Positions 42,319 to 51,540 are shown, counted from the first letter of the stretch. The stretch is 64,000 nucleotides of DNA from Candidatus Gastranaerophilales bacterium (GCA_944325525.1 CALVAK010000003.1:1-64000); one strand, 5' to 3'. Notes: a model not told the origin generated them from the letters alone. Translations and numbers: made by a program.

Positions 42319-44109
42319 TTATAGTTCAGCTACATCTTCAGTATCTTTAATAATTCTTGGTGTCATCATTATTAAAAGTTCTTCTTTTACCATAGATTTG
42401 GTTTGGTCTCTAAACAAGAAACCAATAAAAGGAATATCACCTAAAATAGGAATTTTTGTTGTTGTGTTTTGTTCTTCCTGCTGTATCATACCGCCGAGGA
42501 GAAGTGTTTCTTCATCTTTTATTCTTACATTACTTAATTCAAGGTTATGTCTTTGAAGTAATGTTGCAGCGATATATTGCGAACCCATATACTCATCCAT
42601 TATTGTTTGGTAAATAGAAGCGTAATCAGGTTTCATTGTTAAAGAAACATATCCGTCAGGACTGATAAACGGCAATATTTCAATTTTTATACCGTTGTCT
42701 TCACCAATGTTATAAGTTTTTTGTACTGAATAATTTCCAGCATCCCCAACTACGTAGTTATTTAAAATTTGAACAGTTGTTGATTCAACGTAATCCTGTG
42801 TCAAGTCAATAACGGATTTTTTACCGTTAGTAATAACTATTTTTGGATTAGCCAGCATTCTGGCCTTATCATTCGTAATCAAATAAGAAATTGTCTGGGA
42901 TAAAGTATGAGCGGCGGCACCATTGCTCGGTCCGTGCCACATAATCGGAGAACTTGTTGATATACCTGTACTTGAATTAAATGCAAGGTTTAAATGTTTG
43001 CCTGTATAAGTCCATGCATTATGAAACTCTCTTGAACCATTTTCGGTCAATGCTACTATAGAAACTTCAAGATATGCTTGAGGCTGTTTTCTGTCATTTT
43101 CTACAATAAATTCATTTACCATTTCAACCTGTTGTTCACTTCCGCCAACCATTGTCAATGTACCGAGTTCAGGCTGAACATATATTGTCAGTGTAGGCTT
43201 TGCCTGATATGAATTTAAATTAGCTGTTGAAATACCGCTTGTCAAAACACAGGCAATTGTACCTCCACCCAATGTACCGGGTTGAGATTCCGTAAGTCCT
43301 GTTTGCATCTTGAAATTAGCATTTAATCTTGCTTTATATTGTCCTGCTGTTGAGCCTTCTTTAGACAATGACCCCTGGAAAGGCAGCTGGAACAATGTTT
43401 CACAAACCATCTTTGCCATTTCAAACGGGGTTGTATGGTTTACTCTATATGTTGTCATCAATGGCTTCTTGTCAAACTTTTCAACAATCTTTTTTGCTAG
43501 AAGGTAATCATTTTCTGTACCGAATATTAACAACTCATTTTTATCAGCATTAGTTGTAACAATTGGACCAAAAGACAAGCCCGGAGTATTTAATGAAAAT
43601 ACGTTTGTATTTAAGAAGTGTGCAATATATGCCGCATCGACGTATTTTACAGGAAGAATTGTCATATTATCTTTTGTAAGGTTTAAGTTTTCAGCACTGT
43701 TTGTAGATACAACAAGCATTGTTTTATCTTTTATTACGTAAGTTAAACCGCACATTTTCATAACAATTTTAAATGCATCTTCAAGAGAAACATCAACTAA
43801 GTCAAGGGTGACAACACCTTGTGCTGAAGCATGGAAAACTATATTCAATCCTGCTTTATCGGCGAACATCCTTAAAACTTGTTGAACATCTGTGTTTCTT
43901 AAACTTAAATTTATCATCTGTCCGTGGTCGTTAAAATCGACATCACCTTCAAGTTTTATTTTATTTTCAACATCATAATCGGTTCTTATATCAGGTTGTC
44001 CCAGATCATATTCTTCTAAAGGAGCCGCATTTGCCATATTACCTGCAAGTACAGACACACAACCCGCTACTAACAATAGTTTTGTTATATTTTCCAACCT
44101 TTTTTTCAT
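42319..44109 (-). CDS. Outer-membrane secretin (PilQ/GspD family)
   Basis: About 596 residues from the ATG at 44109, the start of a signal peptide (KKRLENITKLLLVAGCVSVLAGNMANA). A longer reading from 44223 would overlap the upstream gene by 95 bases and hide the signal. A secretin/TonB short N-terminal-like domain (LSLRNTDVQQVLRMFADKAGLNIVF), N0/N1-type repeats (LPVKYVDAAYIAHFL) and the C-terminal secretin pore (KARMLANPKIVITNGKKS, EETLLLGGMIQQEE, IPILGDIPFIGFLFR) are present. This shows an outer membrane. The protein forms the exit channel for the pilus or pseudopilus. Confidence 0.93.
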   Translation of the reverse strand: MKKRLENITKLLLVAGCVSVLAGNMANAAPLEEYDLGQPDIRTDYDVENKIKLEGDVDFNDHGQMINLSLRNTDVQQVLRMFADKAGLNIVFHASAQGVVTLDLVDVSLEDAFKIVMKMCGLTYVIKDKTMLVVSTNSAENLNLTKDNMTILPVKYVDAAYIAHFLNTNVFSLNTPGLSFGPIVTTNADKNELLIFGTENDYLLAKKIVEKFDKKPLMTTYRVNHTTPFEMAKMVCETLFQLPFQGSLSKEGSTAGQYKARLNANFKMQTGLTESQPGTLGGGTIACVLTSGISTANLNSYQAKPTLTIYVQPELGTLTMVGGSEQQVEMVNEFIVENDRKQPQAYLEVSIVALTENGSREFHNAWTYTGKHLNLAFNSSTGISTSSPIMWHGPSNGAAAHTLSQTISYLITNDKARMLANPKIVITNGKKSVIDLTQDYVESTTVQILNNYVVGDAGNYSVQKTYNIGEDNGIKIEILPFISPDGYVSLTMKPDYASIYQTIMDEYMGSQYIAATLLQRHNLELSNVRIKDEETLLLGGMIQQEEQNTTTKIPILGDIPFIGFLFRDQTKSMVKEELLIMMTPRIIKDTEDVAEL

Positions 44110-44128
44110 GATATATGCTCTAACTCCT

Positions 44129-45145
44129 CTAATTAATATCTTTGTATCTTCCCGCAAATTTCTTTTGCAGATTTGCAACAGCAGGCCGTCTTTCAAGCAC
44201 TCCTCTTGTGAAAAGTTCCCCAACCGAAGCTACGTAGCTGTTATTTTTATAATTTATTTGAACTTTATCTCTGGTTATTGCCTGTATCGTATATCCAGAA
44301 ATTGTATCACCTACTTTTACAAATGTATCTACTCCGTTTAAATTAACAATTGCAGACGGGCTTAAATCATCATACAAAATACCTGAAATTTGTGTTTGCA
44401 GTAATTTAGTTAAATTCTCATCCGGAACAGAAGTAACCGGAGGTTCTATTATTTCAAATTCGGTATTGTTTATAACAACATTTGAATCTTTTTCTTTGCT
44501 ATAAACCGGTGGTTTGAAAGGATTTTCTCTAACAGGCTTATTGTAAGAAATCATTATTGCATTGTTTTCTTGTGAAGGATCAAGATTAAGATCACCTTGC
44601 TCGGAGAACATATCATTTGCTACACTTTCATCCTGTGGTGCATCAGTAACAGTTGCAACAACATCACCATTTGTTCCTGAAGTAGCTACCTGTGCTTCTC
44701 CTTTTTCATTAAAATCAAAACTCATCATATCTGAAGAATCAGCATTTTCCTGCTCAAAGAAAAAGTCATCCGCATCACTTGCTCCGGTCTCTCCAGATGC
44801 GGAATCTGAAGGTGTTGTTTGCTCTGAAGCAATTTCAATGCCGCCTGTATTATCTGCAACGCTACTTTCTCTATTTGCAGACATTTTTGACATTAATATA
44901 AAACCTGCAAGACCAAGCAATACAAAAAATAATATCAAAACAGGAATAAGGCTGCTTTTCTTTTTTCTTGAACCGTCTTCTTCTTCATCGTCATATTCAT
45001 CATAATCATCATAATCTTGTTCTGAAAATTCTTCATCAGACAATTCTTCATCAGAATATTGTTCCTGAGTATCATAATCCTGATTTTGTCCGTCTTCTGA
45101 CGGGTATTCTTCTATATCTTCCCACTGATTTTCTTTATCTACCAT
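44129..45145 (-). CDS. PilP/GspC-like periplasmic-bridging protein
   Basis: About 338 residues from the ATG at 45145 (a GTG at 45154 is also open). The cytoplasmic N-terminal 60 residues are extremely acidic (long runs of Asp, Glu, Tyr, Gln), followed by KKKSSLIP and a single membrane helix (VLILFFVLLGLAGFILM). After a Ser/Asp/Glu-rich linker the last 100 residues resemble the PilP/GspC homology region: LTKLLQTQISGILYDDLSPSAIVNLNG, FVKVGDTISGYTI, VQINYKNNSY. It probably links inner-membrane platform to secretin. First gene of the operon. Function by position and pattern, not by clear homology. Confidence 0.7.
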   Translation of the reverse strand: MVDKENQWEDIEEYPSEDGQNQDYDTQEQYSDEELSDEEFSEQDYDDYDEYDDEEEDGSRKKKSSLIPVLILFFVLLGLAGFILMSKMSANRESSVADNTGGIEIASEQTTPSDSASGETGASDADDFFFEQENADSSDMMSFDFNEKGEAQVATSGTNGDVVATVTDAPQDESVANDMFSEQGDLNLDPSQENNAIMISYNKPVRENPFKPPVYSKEKDSNVVINNTEFEIIEPPVTSVPDENLTKLLQTQISGILYDDLSPSAIVNLNGVDTFVKVGDTISGYTIQAITRDKVQINYKNNSYVASVGELFTRGVLERRPAVANLQKKFAGRYKDIN

Positions 45146-45351
45146 ATCTCTCACTTTATATTTAAAATAAGTTCTTATTACATTTTACACGTATTAGCCG
45201 AAATGGGCAAATACAAATTTATTCTTTTTCCATACTAACATTACAATAAACAGTTTACGTTGTTTTTATCGTATTTTCGTCAATCAAATGCATGAAATTT
45301 TTATAAATAAAAATGAATTTACAATTTGAAATGTTAAAAAATTGAAACAAA

Positions 45352-45423
45352 AGGCGGCACCCAGATTCGAACTGGGGGATAAAAGCTTTGCAGGCTTCTG
45401 CCTTACCACTTGGCCATGCCGCC
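45352..45423 (-). tRNA. tRNA-Cys (GCA)
   Basis: Acceptor GGCGGCA with TGCCGCC, anticodon loop CTGCAAA giving GCA, T-arm CCCAGTTCGAATCTGGG, and U discriminator as needed by cysteinyl-tRNA synthetase. No encoded CCA. Eleven bases downstream of tRNA-Gly, same strand, probably co-transcribed. Confidence 0.95.
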
Positions 45424-45434
45424 AAAAATAAAAT

Positions 45435-45507
45435 AGCGGAAGACGGGACTCGGACCCGCGACATTCTGCTTGGAAGGCAGATGCTCTACCAACTGAGCTA
45501 CTTCCGC
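45435..45507 (-). tRNA. tRNA-Gly (UCC)
   Basis: Acceptor GCGGAAG with CTTCCGC, D-arm GCTC...GAGC, anticodon stem TCTGC/GCAGA around CTTCCAA giving UCC, T-arm CGGGTCCGAGTCCCG, discriminator U, no encoded CCA. Confidence 0.95.
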
Positions 45508-45616
45508 ATAAAAAGGAATCCTTTTCAAAAATTATATTAACCGAAACAATTTTATTTCGCAATACTATATTTTTGTTTTTTATTTTGTCAAAAAAATTCA
45601 ATCAGGTTTCCGCTTA

Positions 45617-46267
45617 TCATGCATTTCTTCTCGGACAATTTTCTTCTAATAAATTTTTATTTTCTTTTAATAGCCTAATACAAGTTTCAATGTCATCATA
45701 GGGAAGTTTTCTTAAAAACTGTTCAGGATAATTCCACCACTTTATATCTAATAATTTATCTATTATTTGCTTGTCAAACCTATATTTAATTATTTTTGCA
45801 GGAACACCACCAACAATAGCATATGGAGCAACATCTTTTGTTACGACCGCACCTGCACCTATAATTGCACCATCTCCTATGTTAACTCCATTCATAACAA
45901 TAACATTTCTTCCAATCCAAACATCATTTCCAATTGTAACTGCTTTATTTAACTTTTCAAAAGAAATCATTTTTTCTTTTAATACAGGAAAATCACCATG
46001 AATATTTTTATTATATAGAGTCTTTAAAAAAACAAAAGGATGTGTTGAAAAAGTATGAGTAGGATGCTGATATACACCAATTTGAACATTTTCGGCTATT
46101 GAACAATATGAACCTACTACTGTTTCTTCAGGGTTTAATATTTCCCCCCCCCCGCCTATATAACTATATTTACCCATATTGTAAATTTTATGAGAAGCAA
46201 AATACCTGCACAAGGCAAAAGGAGAATATTTAACTATTAACCTATATAAAAGTTTCATAATTGACAT
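45617..46267 (-). CDS. CatB-like hexapeptide-repeat O-acetyltransferase, with internal G10 tract
   Basis: 216 residues, left-handed beta-helix acetyltransferase: hexapeptide runs (IGNDVWIGRNVIVMNGVNIGDGAIIGAGAVVTKDV, here cut for length into its repeats IGNDVW, IGRNVI, IGDGAI) and PYAIVGGVPAKIIKYRF, the usual end of the fold; catalytic-site His near QHPTHTFSTHPF. Such enzymes acetylate surface sugars or antibiotics. Residues 38-41 are Gly-Gly-Gly-Gly, encoded by GGC followed by ten G (minus strand; plus 46144-46153). A change of one base in that run would shift the frame at codon 41. As given it is in frame (ON). Start ATG at 46267, or at Met4. Confidence 0.85.
   Translation of the reverse strand: MSIMKLLYRLIVKYSPFALCRYFASHKIYNMGKYSYIGGGGEILNPEETVVGSYCSIAENVQIGVYQHPTHTFSTHPFVFLKTLYNKNIHGDFPVLKEKMISFEKLNKAVTIGNDVWIGRNVIVMNGVNIGDGAIIGAGAVVTKDVAPYAIVGGVPAKIIKYRFDKQIIDKLLDIKWWNYPEQFLRKLPYDDIETCIRLLKENKNLLEENCPRRNA
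46144..46153 (-). repeat. Homopolymer G10 tract in the acetyltransferase gene
   Basis: Ten C on the plus strand, ten G in the coding strand, in an otherwise AT-rich region. Such runs are prone to slipped-strand changes. Its position early in the reading frame makes it a likely on/off switch. Confidence 0.7.
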
Positions 46268-46679
46268 AGATTTACCCTTTTTGAACTATTATAAATATTA
46301 TAGTTTGCCCGAATAAAATTGCAAGATAAGACGTTAGTGAGCAAAAAAAATCCATAGAGTGGAACATTAAAATTGAAAATTGAGAATGGAAAATTCTATA
46401 GAGTAAAAATTGAGAAATTATAACAAAATTTTGAATTTTCGACTCCATTGTTTTCACGTAGTAGAAAACTCCGGAGGAGAAAAGAAAAATTTTGATTAAT
46501 ATGTTAGAGAATATTAAAATGAAAATTGAGAAAGGAATTTCAAGACAGCGAAATTCCGGACGGACGGAGTGAAGCGAGTCCGGTAAGCGAATGCGAAGCT
46601 GACGACAACGAAGTGAAGTCAGCGGCAGCAATGAGCGTAAATGAAGTTCAAAACTGTCTACAGTGATTACAACTCCAGA
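46268..46679. other. Gene-free stretch with three consecutive hairpins
   Basis: 412 bases. The first part repeats AAAATTGAGAA-type words. From 46534 come three hairpins: GGAATTTC / GAAATTCC (46534-46541, 46550-46557), CGGAC / GTCCG (46561-46565, 46578-46582) and GCTGAC / GTCAGC (46598-46603, 46618-46623). The block is far richer in G and C than its flanks. It may be a repetitive palindromic element or a structured RNA. A 119-codon open frame on the minus strand here is composed of the reverse of these repeats and lacks a ribosome binding site. Confidence 0.5.
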
Positions 46680-47222
46680 TTATATTACAGACTTAAATGC
46701 CAAATAACATAAAAGTATAGCTCCTGTTATTTCAATAGCTTTTGAGGGAAATCTCTTTAAAAAAGAACCTATCCAAAACCCTAAAAATGAATTTATACCT
46801 GTTATTATTCCTACTATTATAGAAGGGATTAATATTGCAACATTTACAAACCTTAACGAAATGCCTGCTCCGAGAGCATCTATACTTGTCGCAACAGCCA
46901 GAAGAAAAATACAAGATAAAGAAATACAGGATAACGTTACCTCTTCTTTATCCGAAAAAGCACTTTTTATAAATTTAAAAGCTAAAAACATAAAGATTGA
47001 GAATACAATCCATTTTGAAAATGCAGAAAGTATATTGTATACAAAAGATGATAAATACCAGCCCGTTACCGGCATTAAAAACTGAAAAAATCCAAACGCT
47101 GAAGCAAGCATGATTGAATTTTTTATCCGCTTTGAATTTATAATAAGTCCGTATGAAAAACTTACAATTAAAGCATCTAACGAAAGAGCGAGTGCAAGTA
47201 TTATGATTTCCGTATATGACAT
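46680..47222 (-). CDS. MntP/YtaF-like membrane protein (putative manganese efflux)
   Basis: 180 residues with six hydrophobic segments. Two inverted half-repeats carry the family signatures ALSLDALIVSFSYG and ATSIDALGAGIS, the paired Asp motifs thought to bind Mn2+ in MntP. MntP exports Mn2+ across the inner membrane; the closely related YtaF is of unknown role, so the call is to the superfamily. The ATG at 47222 is poorly supported by a Shine-Dalgarno. No yybP-ykoY riboswitch is recognisable upstream. Confidence 0.8.
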   Translation of the reverse strand: MSYTEIIILALALSLDALIVSFSYGLIINSKRIKNSIMLASAFGFFQFLMPVTGWYLSSFVYNILSAFSKWIVFSIFMFLAFKFIKSAFSDKEEVTLSCISLSCIFLLAVATSIDALGAGISLRFVNVAILIPSIIVGIITGINSFLGFWIGSFLKRFPSKAIEITGAILLCYLAFKSVI

Positions 47223-47297
47223 AGTTTATCTAAAGCTCTATTTGCTGTTAATTATAACATTAAATAAAAATTTGGCAGAAAAACTAATTTTTTTCAA

Positions 47298-47321
47298 AAA
47301 AAAACCGCTTAAAAAGCGGTA
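47298..47321 (-). terminator. Intrinsic terminator of rpsP
   Basis: Minus-strand stem ACCGCTT / AAGCGGT with a short T loop, followed by nine or more T. Confidence 0.85.
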
Positions 47322-47363
47322 AATAAGTGTTCTCTTTCCCTGTAAAAACTTAATTTTGTTAAA

Positions 47364-47723
47364 CTATTCAGCAGCTGCTTCTTCTGTTGCAGTTTCAGCT
47401 GCTTTTGCTGCAGCTTCCTTTTCTGCCTGCATTTTAGCTTGAGCTTTTTTTGATAATTTAACTGTTTCTTTTTTTGTATAATTTAACTTACCTTCTTCAT
47501 TACAATTATTTATTAAGAATTGTACTGTTTGGGTAGGTTTTGCTCCCTTTTTTATCCAATCAAGTGCAGATTGTTTATCTAACTGCATTTCTTTTGTTTT
47601 AGGATTATAGTATCCTAGTTGTTGAATAGGTGCTGCTTCTCTTTTTGTCGTAGAGTTCAAAACAACTATTCTGAACAGAGGATTTTTCTTATATCCTAAT
47701 CTTTTTAATCTTATTTTTACCAT
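47364..47723 (-). CDS. rpsP: 30S ribosomal protein bS16
   Basis: 119 residues: VKIRLKRLGYKKNPLFRIVV, then PIQQLGYYNPKTKE and LDWIKKGAKPTQTV, all characteristic of bS16. The C-terminal 35 residues are an Ala/Glu/Lys-rich tail beyond the core of about 80 residues. bS16 binds 16S rRNA early in 30S assembly. The gene stands alone with its own terminator; rimM and trmD do not follow. Confidence 0.96.
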   Translation of the reverse strand: MVKIRLKRLGYKKNPLFRIVVLNSTTKREAAPIQQLGYYNPKTKEMQLDKQSALDWIKKGAKPTQTVQFLINNCNEEGKLNYTKKETVKLSKKAQAKMQAEKEAAAKAAETATEEAAAE

Positions 47724-48082
47724 TTGGTATACTCTCCGTTTAATTTGTGTGCACTATGCTATATTAAATAGCTTGCAGCCGTTGAACTTATAGTATTAAA
47801 AGAGGATAACTTTTAAGTTCATCATTATCAAACCATAAGCAAGATAAATAATCAAGTAGTTTTATTTGCTTTTTTCGTTTTTTTTTAACTTAACTTAACT
47901 TAATCCAGTATCCTAATTATCCTATGGTTATCGTTTTCGAATTTTATACGGCTGAGGAAAATTCTCTCACACCTGTGACTTATCGTGAAATCCCTTTGAA
48001 CTGATTTTATTTCGGATAAAATTTAATAAACAAAATTTTTTTTCGGTATGATATAATTTTTTAGTGTTAAAGGGTAGTTATT
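47724..48082. other. Intergenic region between divergent rpsP and kdsC-like gene
   Basis: 359 bases. A -10 element TATAAT at 48052-48057 precedes the kdsC-like gene at 48083 by 25 bases; no firm -35 is seen. A short tandem run of AACTT occurs near 47885-47905. The rpsP promoter should lie here but I cannot place it. No gene is evident. Confidence 0.5.
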
Positions 48083-48553
48083 ATGAAGAATTTTTCCAAT
48101 GTTAAATTAATAGTAAGCGATTTTGACGGTATTTTTACCGATGGAAAGCTTACTGTTTTTTCTGACGGAAAAACATCCAAACAAATTGATTATAAAGATA
48201 TTATGGCTGTATCAATTATTTTAAAGAAAGATATAAAATTTGCCGTTCTTTCGGGTGAAAAATCCGCTGCTATTGATATTTTAAAAGAAAAATTCCCTCA
48301 AATTGAAACCTTTCAAAATGAAAGAAAAAAAATCCACATTTTAAAAGCACTTACGGAAAAATATAATATTAAACCTGAAAACATAATATATATAGGCGAT
48401 GATATTAATGACAAGGATTGTCTGGAATATGTAAAATATCCCGTTACAGTGCCAAATGCATATCATAAAATAAAAAAAATTAAAAATATATTTATTACAA
48501 AAAATTCAGGCGGATGTGGGGTTTTGCGTGAGATTACGGATTTAATATTATGA
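48083..48553 (+). CDS. KdsC-type HAD phosphatase (3-deoxy-D-manno-octulosonate 8-phosphate phosphatase-like)
   Basis: 156 residues, cap-less C0 HAD fold. Nucleophile motif DFDGIFTDG, SGEKS (motif II), Lys in ERKKIHIL (motif III) and IGDDINDKDCLEYV (motif IV). KdsC removes phosphate from Kdo-8-P for lipopolysaccharide; related proteins act on neuraminic acid or similar 9-phosphates, so the substrate is not certain. Its last bases overlap the TPR gene start (ATGA). Fits an organism with an outer membrane. Confidence 0.83.
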   Translation: MKNFSNVKLIVSDFDGIFTDGKLTVFSDGKTSKQIDYKDIMAVSIILKKDIKFAVLSGEKSAAIDILKEKFPQIETFQNERKKIHILKALTEKYNIKPENIIYIGDDINDKDCLEYVKYPVTVPNAYHKIKKIKNIFITKNSGGCGVLREITDLIL

Positions 48554-50256
48554 TTAAATTTTTCAGACAAATATTAAGAAAAATTAAAAAATTCGATGAT
48601 TATACATCTCAATATTTAAAAATTACAAATAATATTGAGATGCCGTCTTTAGCATACACTAACTGGGGAATGTATTTGGCCGGATTAAAAGATTTCGATT
48701 CCGCAATAGAAAAACTTGAAACAGCAATCTTAATGTCTAATCAAAATCCAAAACCTTGTATTTGTCTTGGTATTATATATGCAAAAATTAAAGAGTATGA
48801 AAAAGCAAAAAATATTTTAAAAGAGGCAATAAAAAGAGATTCGCAAAATGCATATGCTTATTCTTTATTAAGCAGTGTTCTGGTTGCGGAAGATAACTTT
48901 GAAGAAGCTGAAGATGTCTTAAAAAAAGGGTTAAAGTTAGCTCCTTGCGATTCAGAAATATATTTAAACTACGGAATTTTATATGCAAAACAGCAGAAGA
49001 AAAATAAAGCAATAGAAATGTTAAAAAAAGCAAAATTCTTTAATTCTTTAAATCTGCATGCCTGTTTTTTGTTAGGAGTAATGTATTTTGAAACAGATAA
49101 AGTTTCTGAAGCTTTTCAGGAATTCAAACAACTCGAGGAAATAAAACCTGATTATAAAAATTTAAATTATTATCTGGCACTTTGCTATAAGAAAGAGAAA
49201 AATTATTCGGCTGTAACGGAATATGCTCAAAGAGCCTTGGAAGAAAACCCAAAGGATGCTTCAATATATATACTACTTGCACAAAATTATTCAGACCTCG
49301 GTAAACAAGCTGATATGATTAACATATACAACAAGGCATATAGTGCAGGAATTAATGATTTTGAATTGTTTTTTGCCTGGGGTATTTCTCTTATAAAAAT
49401 CAATAAGATACAGGAAGCAAAAGAAAAACTATATAAAGCATTAAGTTTTAAAGAAAATGATTCAAACGTGCTTTACAGAATAGGCTACTGTATGTATAAA
49501 GAAAAGAACTATACTGAAGCTATAGAATATTTTTGCAAAGCAATAAAGTCAAATCCTCAAAATTCAATGGCGTATGCGGATCTCGGTATTACATATTACG
49601 AGCAAAAAATATATAATGAAGCTATTTTATATTTAAATGAAGCCATAAATTTATCATCACAAAATTCTTTTTTATATTTCTATATAGCTAACTGTTATTA
49701 TAAGCAGGGAAGATTAAAAAAGAGTCTTGATTTTTATGAAAAAACTATAGAATACTATCCTACACACATAGAAGCACTGATAAATTGTGCAGTAAATTAT
49801 TTAGATGTAAATAATACAAAAAATGCTCTGCGTAAAATAAGGAGTGCATATCAAATAAACAGGAAATCGGAAAAGGTGCTTCTTGTATACGCTCTGACAG
49901 AATTAAAAACCGGTCTTTATACTGATTCTATTGAAAAAGTTGATATTCTCCTTAAAGACAATCCCGACAATAAGGAAGCAAAATTAATAAAAGCAAACGC
50001 TTTAATTAATCTACACAAACCCTATGAAGCACTTAACATATTATATTCTTTTACAGATAATGAAAAAGAATCCTCAATATTCATATATTTAAACTATCTT
50101 GCATATAAAATACTTGTAGAAGATTCTCCGTCGAATTATAATGAAAACATGCTAAACTTATATTTAAATAAGTTGAATACATTCAGCCAAAAAGATTTAC
50201 AAAATAATGAAGTATCAGCATACATAAATAATACACTAAACATTAATAAAGGATAG
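48550..50256 (+). CDS. Tetratricopeptide repeat protein
   Basis: 568 residues, almost entirely TPR from about residue 35 to 510, at least a dozen 34-residue units (examples NWGMYLAGLKDFDSAIEKLETAI and CYKKEKNYSAVTEYAQRALEENP). No signal peptide or membrane segment. TPR arrays are protein-binding scaffolds; the partner is unknown. Coupled to the kdsC-like gene by four bases, and aspartate kinase follows four bases after its stop, so the three genes form a unit. Confidence 0.88.
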   Translation: MIKFFRQILRKIKKFDDYTSQYLKITNNIEMPSLAYTNWGMYLAGLKDFDSAIEKLETAILMSNQNPKPCICLGIIYAKIKEYEKAKNILKEAIKRDSQNAYAYSLLSSVLVAEDNFEEAEDVLKKGLKLAPCDSEIYLNYGILYAKQQKKNKAIEMLKKAKFFNSLNLHACFLLGVMYFETDKVSEAFQEFKQLEEIKPDYKNLNYYLALCYKKEKNYSAVTEYAQRALEENPKDASIYILLAQNYSDLGKQADMINIYNKAYSAGINDFELFFAWGISLIKINKIQEAKEKLYKALSFKENDSNVLYRIGYCMYKEKNYTEAIEYFCKAIKSNPQNSMAYADLGITYYEQKIYNEAILYLNEAINLSSQNSFLYFYIANCYYKQGRLKKSLDFYEKTIEYYPTHIEALINCAVNYLDVNNTKNALRKIRSAYQINRKSEKVLLVYALTELKTGLYTDSIEKVDILLKDNPDNKEAKLIKANALINLHKPYEALNILYSFTDNEKESSIFIYLNYLAYKILVEDSPSNYNENMLNLYLNKLNTFSQKDLQNNEVSAYINNTLNINKG

Positions 50257-50260
50257 AGAA

Positions 50261-51517
50261 GTGGGTATAATTGTACAAAAATTCGGCGGCACATCGGTTG
50301 CAGATCCTCAAAAAATACACAATGTCGCTAAAGCGGTTATAAGGGAAAAAGAAAACGGAAATGATGTTGTTGTAGTTGTTTCAGCAATGGGACATACAAC
50401 AGATTATCTTATAAAACTTGCAAAAGAAGTTACATCAAACCCAAATTCAAGAGAAATGGATATGCTTCTTTCAACAGGTGAACAAGTTTCAATAGCCCTG
50501 CTTGCTATGGCGATACAATCTCACGGCTATAAAGCAATAAGTATGAATGGACAGCAGGTAGGAATAATAACTGAATGCATACATTCAAAAGCCAGAATAG
50601 TTGATATAAAGACCGAAAAATTACAAAAGAACTTAAAAGAAGGAAATATTATAGTAGTTGCAGGTTTTCAGGGGGTAACTCCTGAAGGGGAAATTACTAC
50701 TTTGGGAAGAGGCGGTTCTGATACATCTGCCGTAGCTATTGCGGCGGCATTAAATGCTGACAGATGTGATATTTATACTGATGTTGAAGGAGTATATGCA
50801 ACTGATCCAAGAATTGTTCCGAATATTCAAAAAACGGATATTATTTCATACGAAGAAATGCTTGAACTTGCGAGAGTCGGGGCAAATGTTCTTCATCCCA
50901 GATCTGTTGAAACTGCAAAACAGTTTCAAGTTCCGCTCAGAGTCCGCAGTTCTTTCAAACTAGATAACCTTGGCACATTAATTATAGGAGTTGAAAATAT
51001 GGAAATATACAAACCGGTGGCAGGCGTTGCCGCAGATTCTTCACAGGTTAGAATTTTATTGGCAAATTTACCTGATATTCCGGGTACTGCTGCCGATGTT
51101 TTCGGAGCTTTGGCTAAAAATAACATTAGTGTTGATATGATTATTCAATCACTTGCTAACAACGGAACAAACTCAATTGCCTTTACAATTGATGAAGATG
51201 ATTTAGATAATGCATTAAAAATATTGGAAGATGTTAAGAAAGAAGTTAAAGCCGGTGATATATTAATCGATAAAGATATAGCAAAAGTATCTATTGTAGG
51301 TGCCGGTATGGTTGATAGACCGGGTATTGCTGCAGATATGTTCAGATCTCTGGCTGAAAATAATATTAATATTAAAATGATTTCCACCAGTGAAATTAAG
51401 ATAAGCTGTCTTGTAGAAAAAGACAATGCTGCACCTGCTATTAAAGCTCTTTGTAAAGAATTCGGGCTTGAATCTTCAGAAATGGCTGTTGTTAAAGGTG
51501 ATTTGCCAAATGTATAA
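50261..51517 (+). CDS. lysC: Aspartate kinase with two C-terminal ACT domains
   Basis: Phosphorylates aspartate, the first step to lysine, threonine and methionine. 418 residues from a GTG at 50261: VQKFGGTSVAD (substrate/ATP), the kinase core with TLGRGGSDTSAVA, YTDVEGVYATDPR, ARVGANVLHPRS, and two ACT domains (VRILLANLPDIPGTAADVF and VSIVGAGMVDRPGIAADMF) that bind regulatory lysine or threonine. Domain count and length fit single-chain monofunctional LysC. A terminator follows directly, after which the prophage begins. Confidence 0.96.
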   Translation: MGIIVQKFGGTSVADPQKIHNVAKAVIREKENGNDVVVVVSAMGHTTDYLIKLAKEVTSNPNSREMDMLLSTGEQVSIALLAMAIQSHGYKAISMNGQQVGIITECIHSKARIVDIKTEKLQKNLKEGNIIVVAGFQGVTPEGEITTLGRGGSDTSAVAIAAALNADRCDIYTDVEGVYATDPRIVPNIQKTDIISYEEMLELARVGANVLHPRSVETAKQFQVPLRVRSSFKLDNLGTLIIGVENMEIYKPVAGVAADSSQVRILLANLPDIPGTAADVFGALAKNNISVDMIIQSLANNGTNSIAFTIDEDDLDNALKILEDVKKEVKAGDILIDKDIAKVSIVGAGMVDRPGIAADMFRSLAENNINIKMISTSEIKISCLVEKDNAAPAIKALCKEFGLESSEMAVVKGDLPNV

Positions 51518-51540
51518 TTTATAACAAATTATTTTCAATA

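Noticed and set aside
44110..44223. Longer secretin start at 44223
   Set aside because: It overlaps the upstream gene by 95 bases and puts 38 residues ahead of a clear signal peptide.
45255..45601. Two open frames over 69-105 codons on the minus strand
   Set aside because: They run through the tRNA-Cys and tRNA-Gly genes and contain translated tRNA sequence.
46272..46631. 119-codon open frame on the minus strand
   Set aside because: Lies across the hairpin element and AT-rich repeats, lacks a ribosome binding site, and its composition follows the repeats.
46680..47330. yybP-ykoY manganese riboswitch before mntP
   Set aside because: The upstream gap is short and AT-rich, and lacks the conserved GGGGAGUA-type core.
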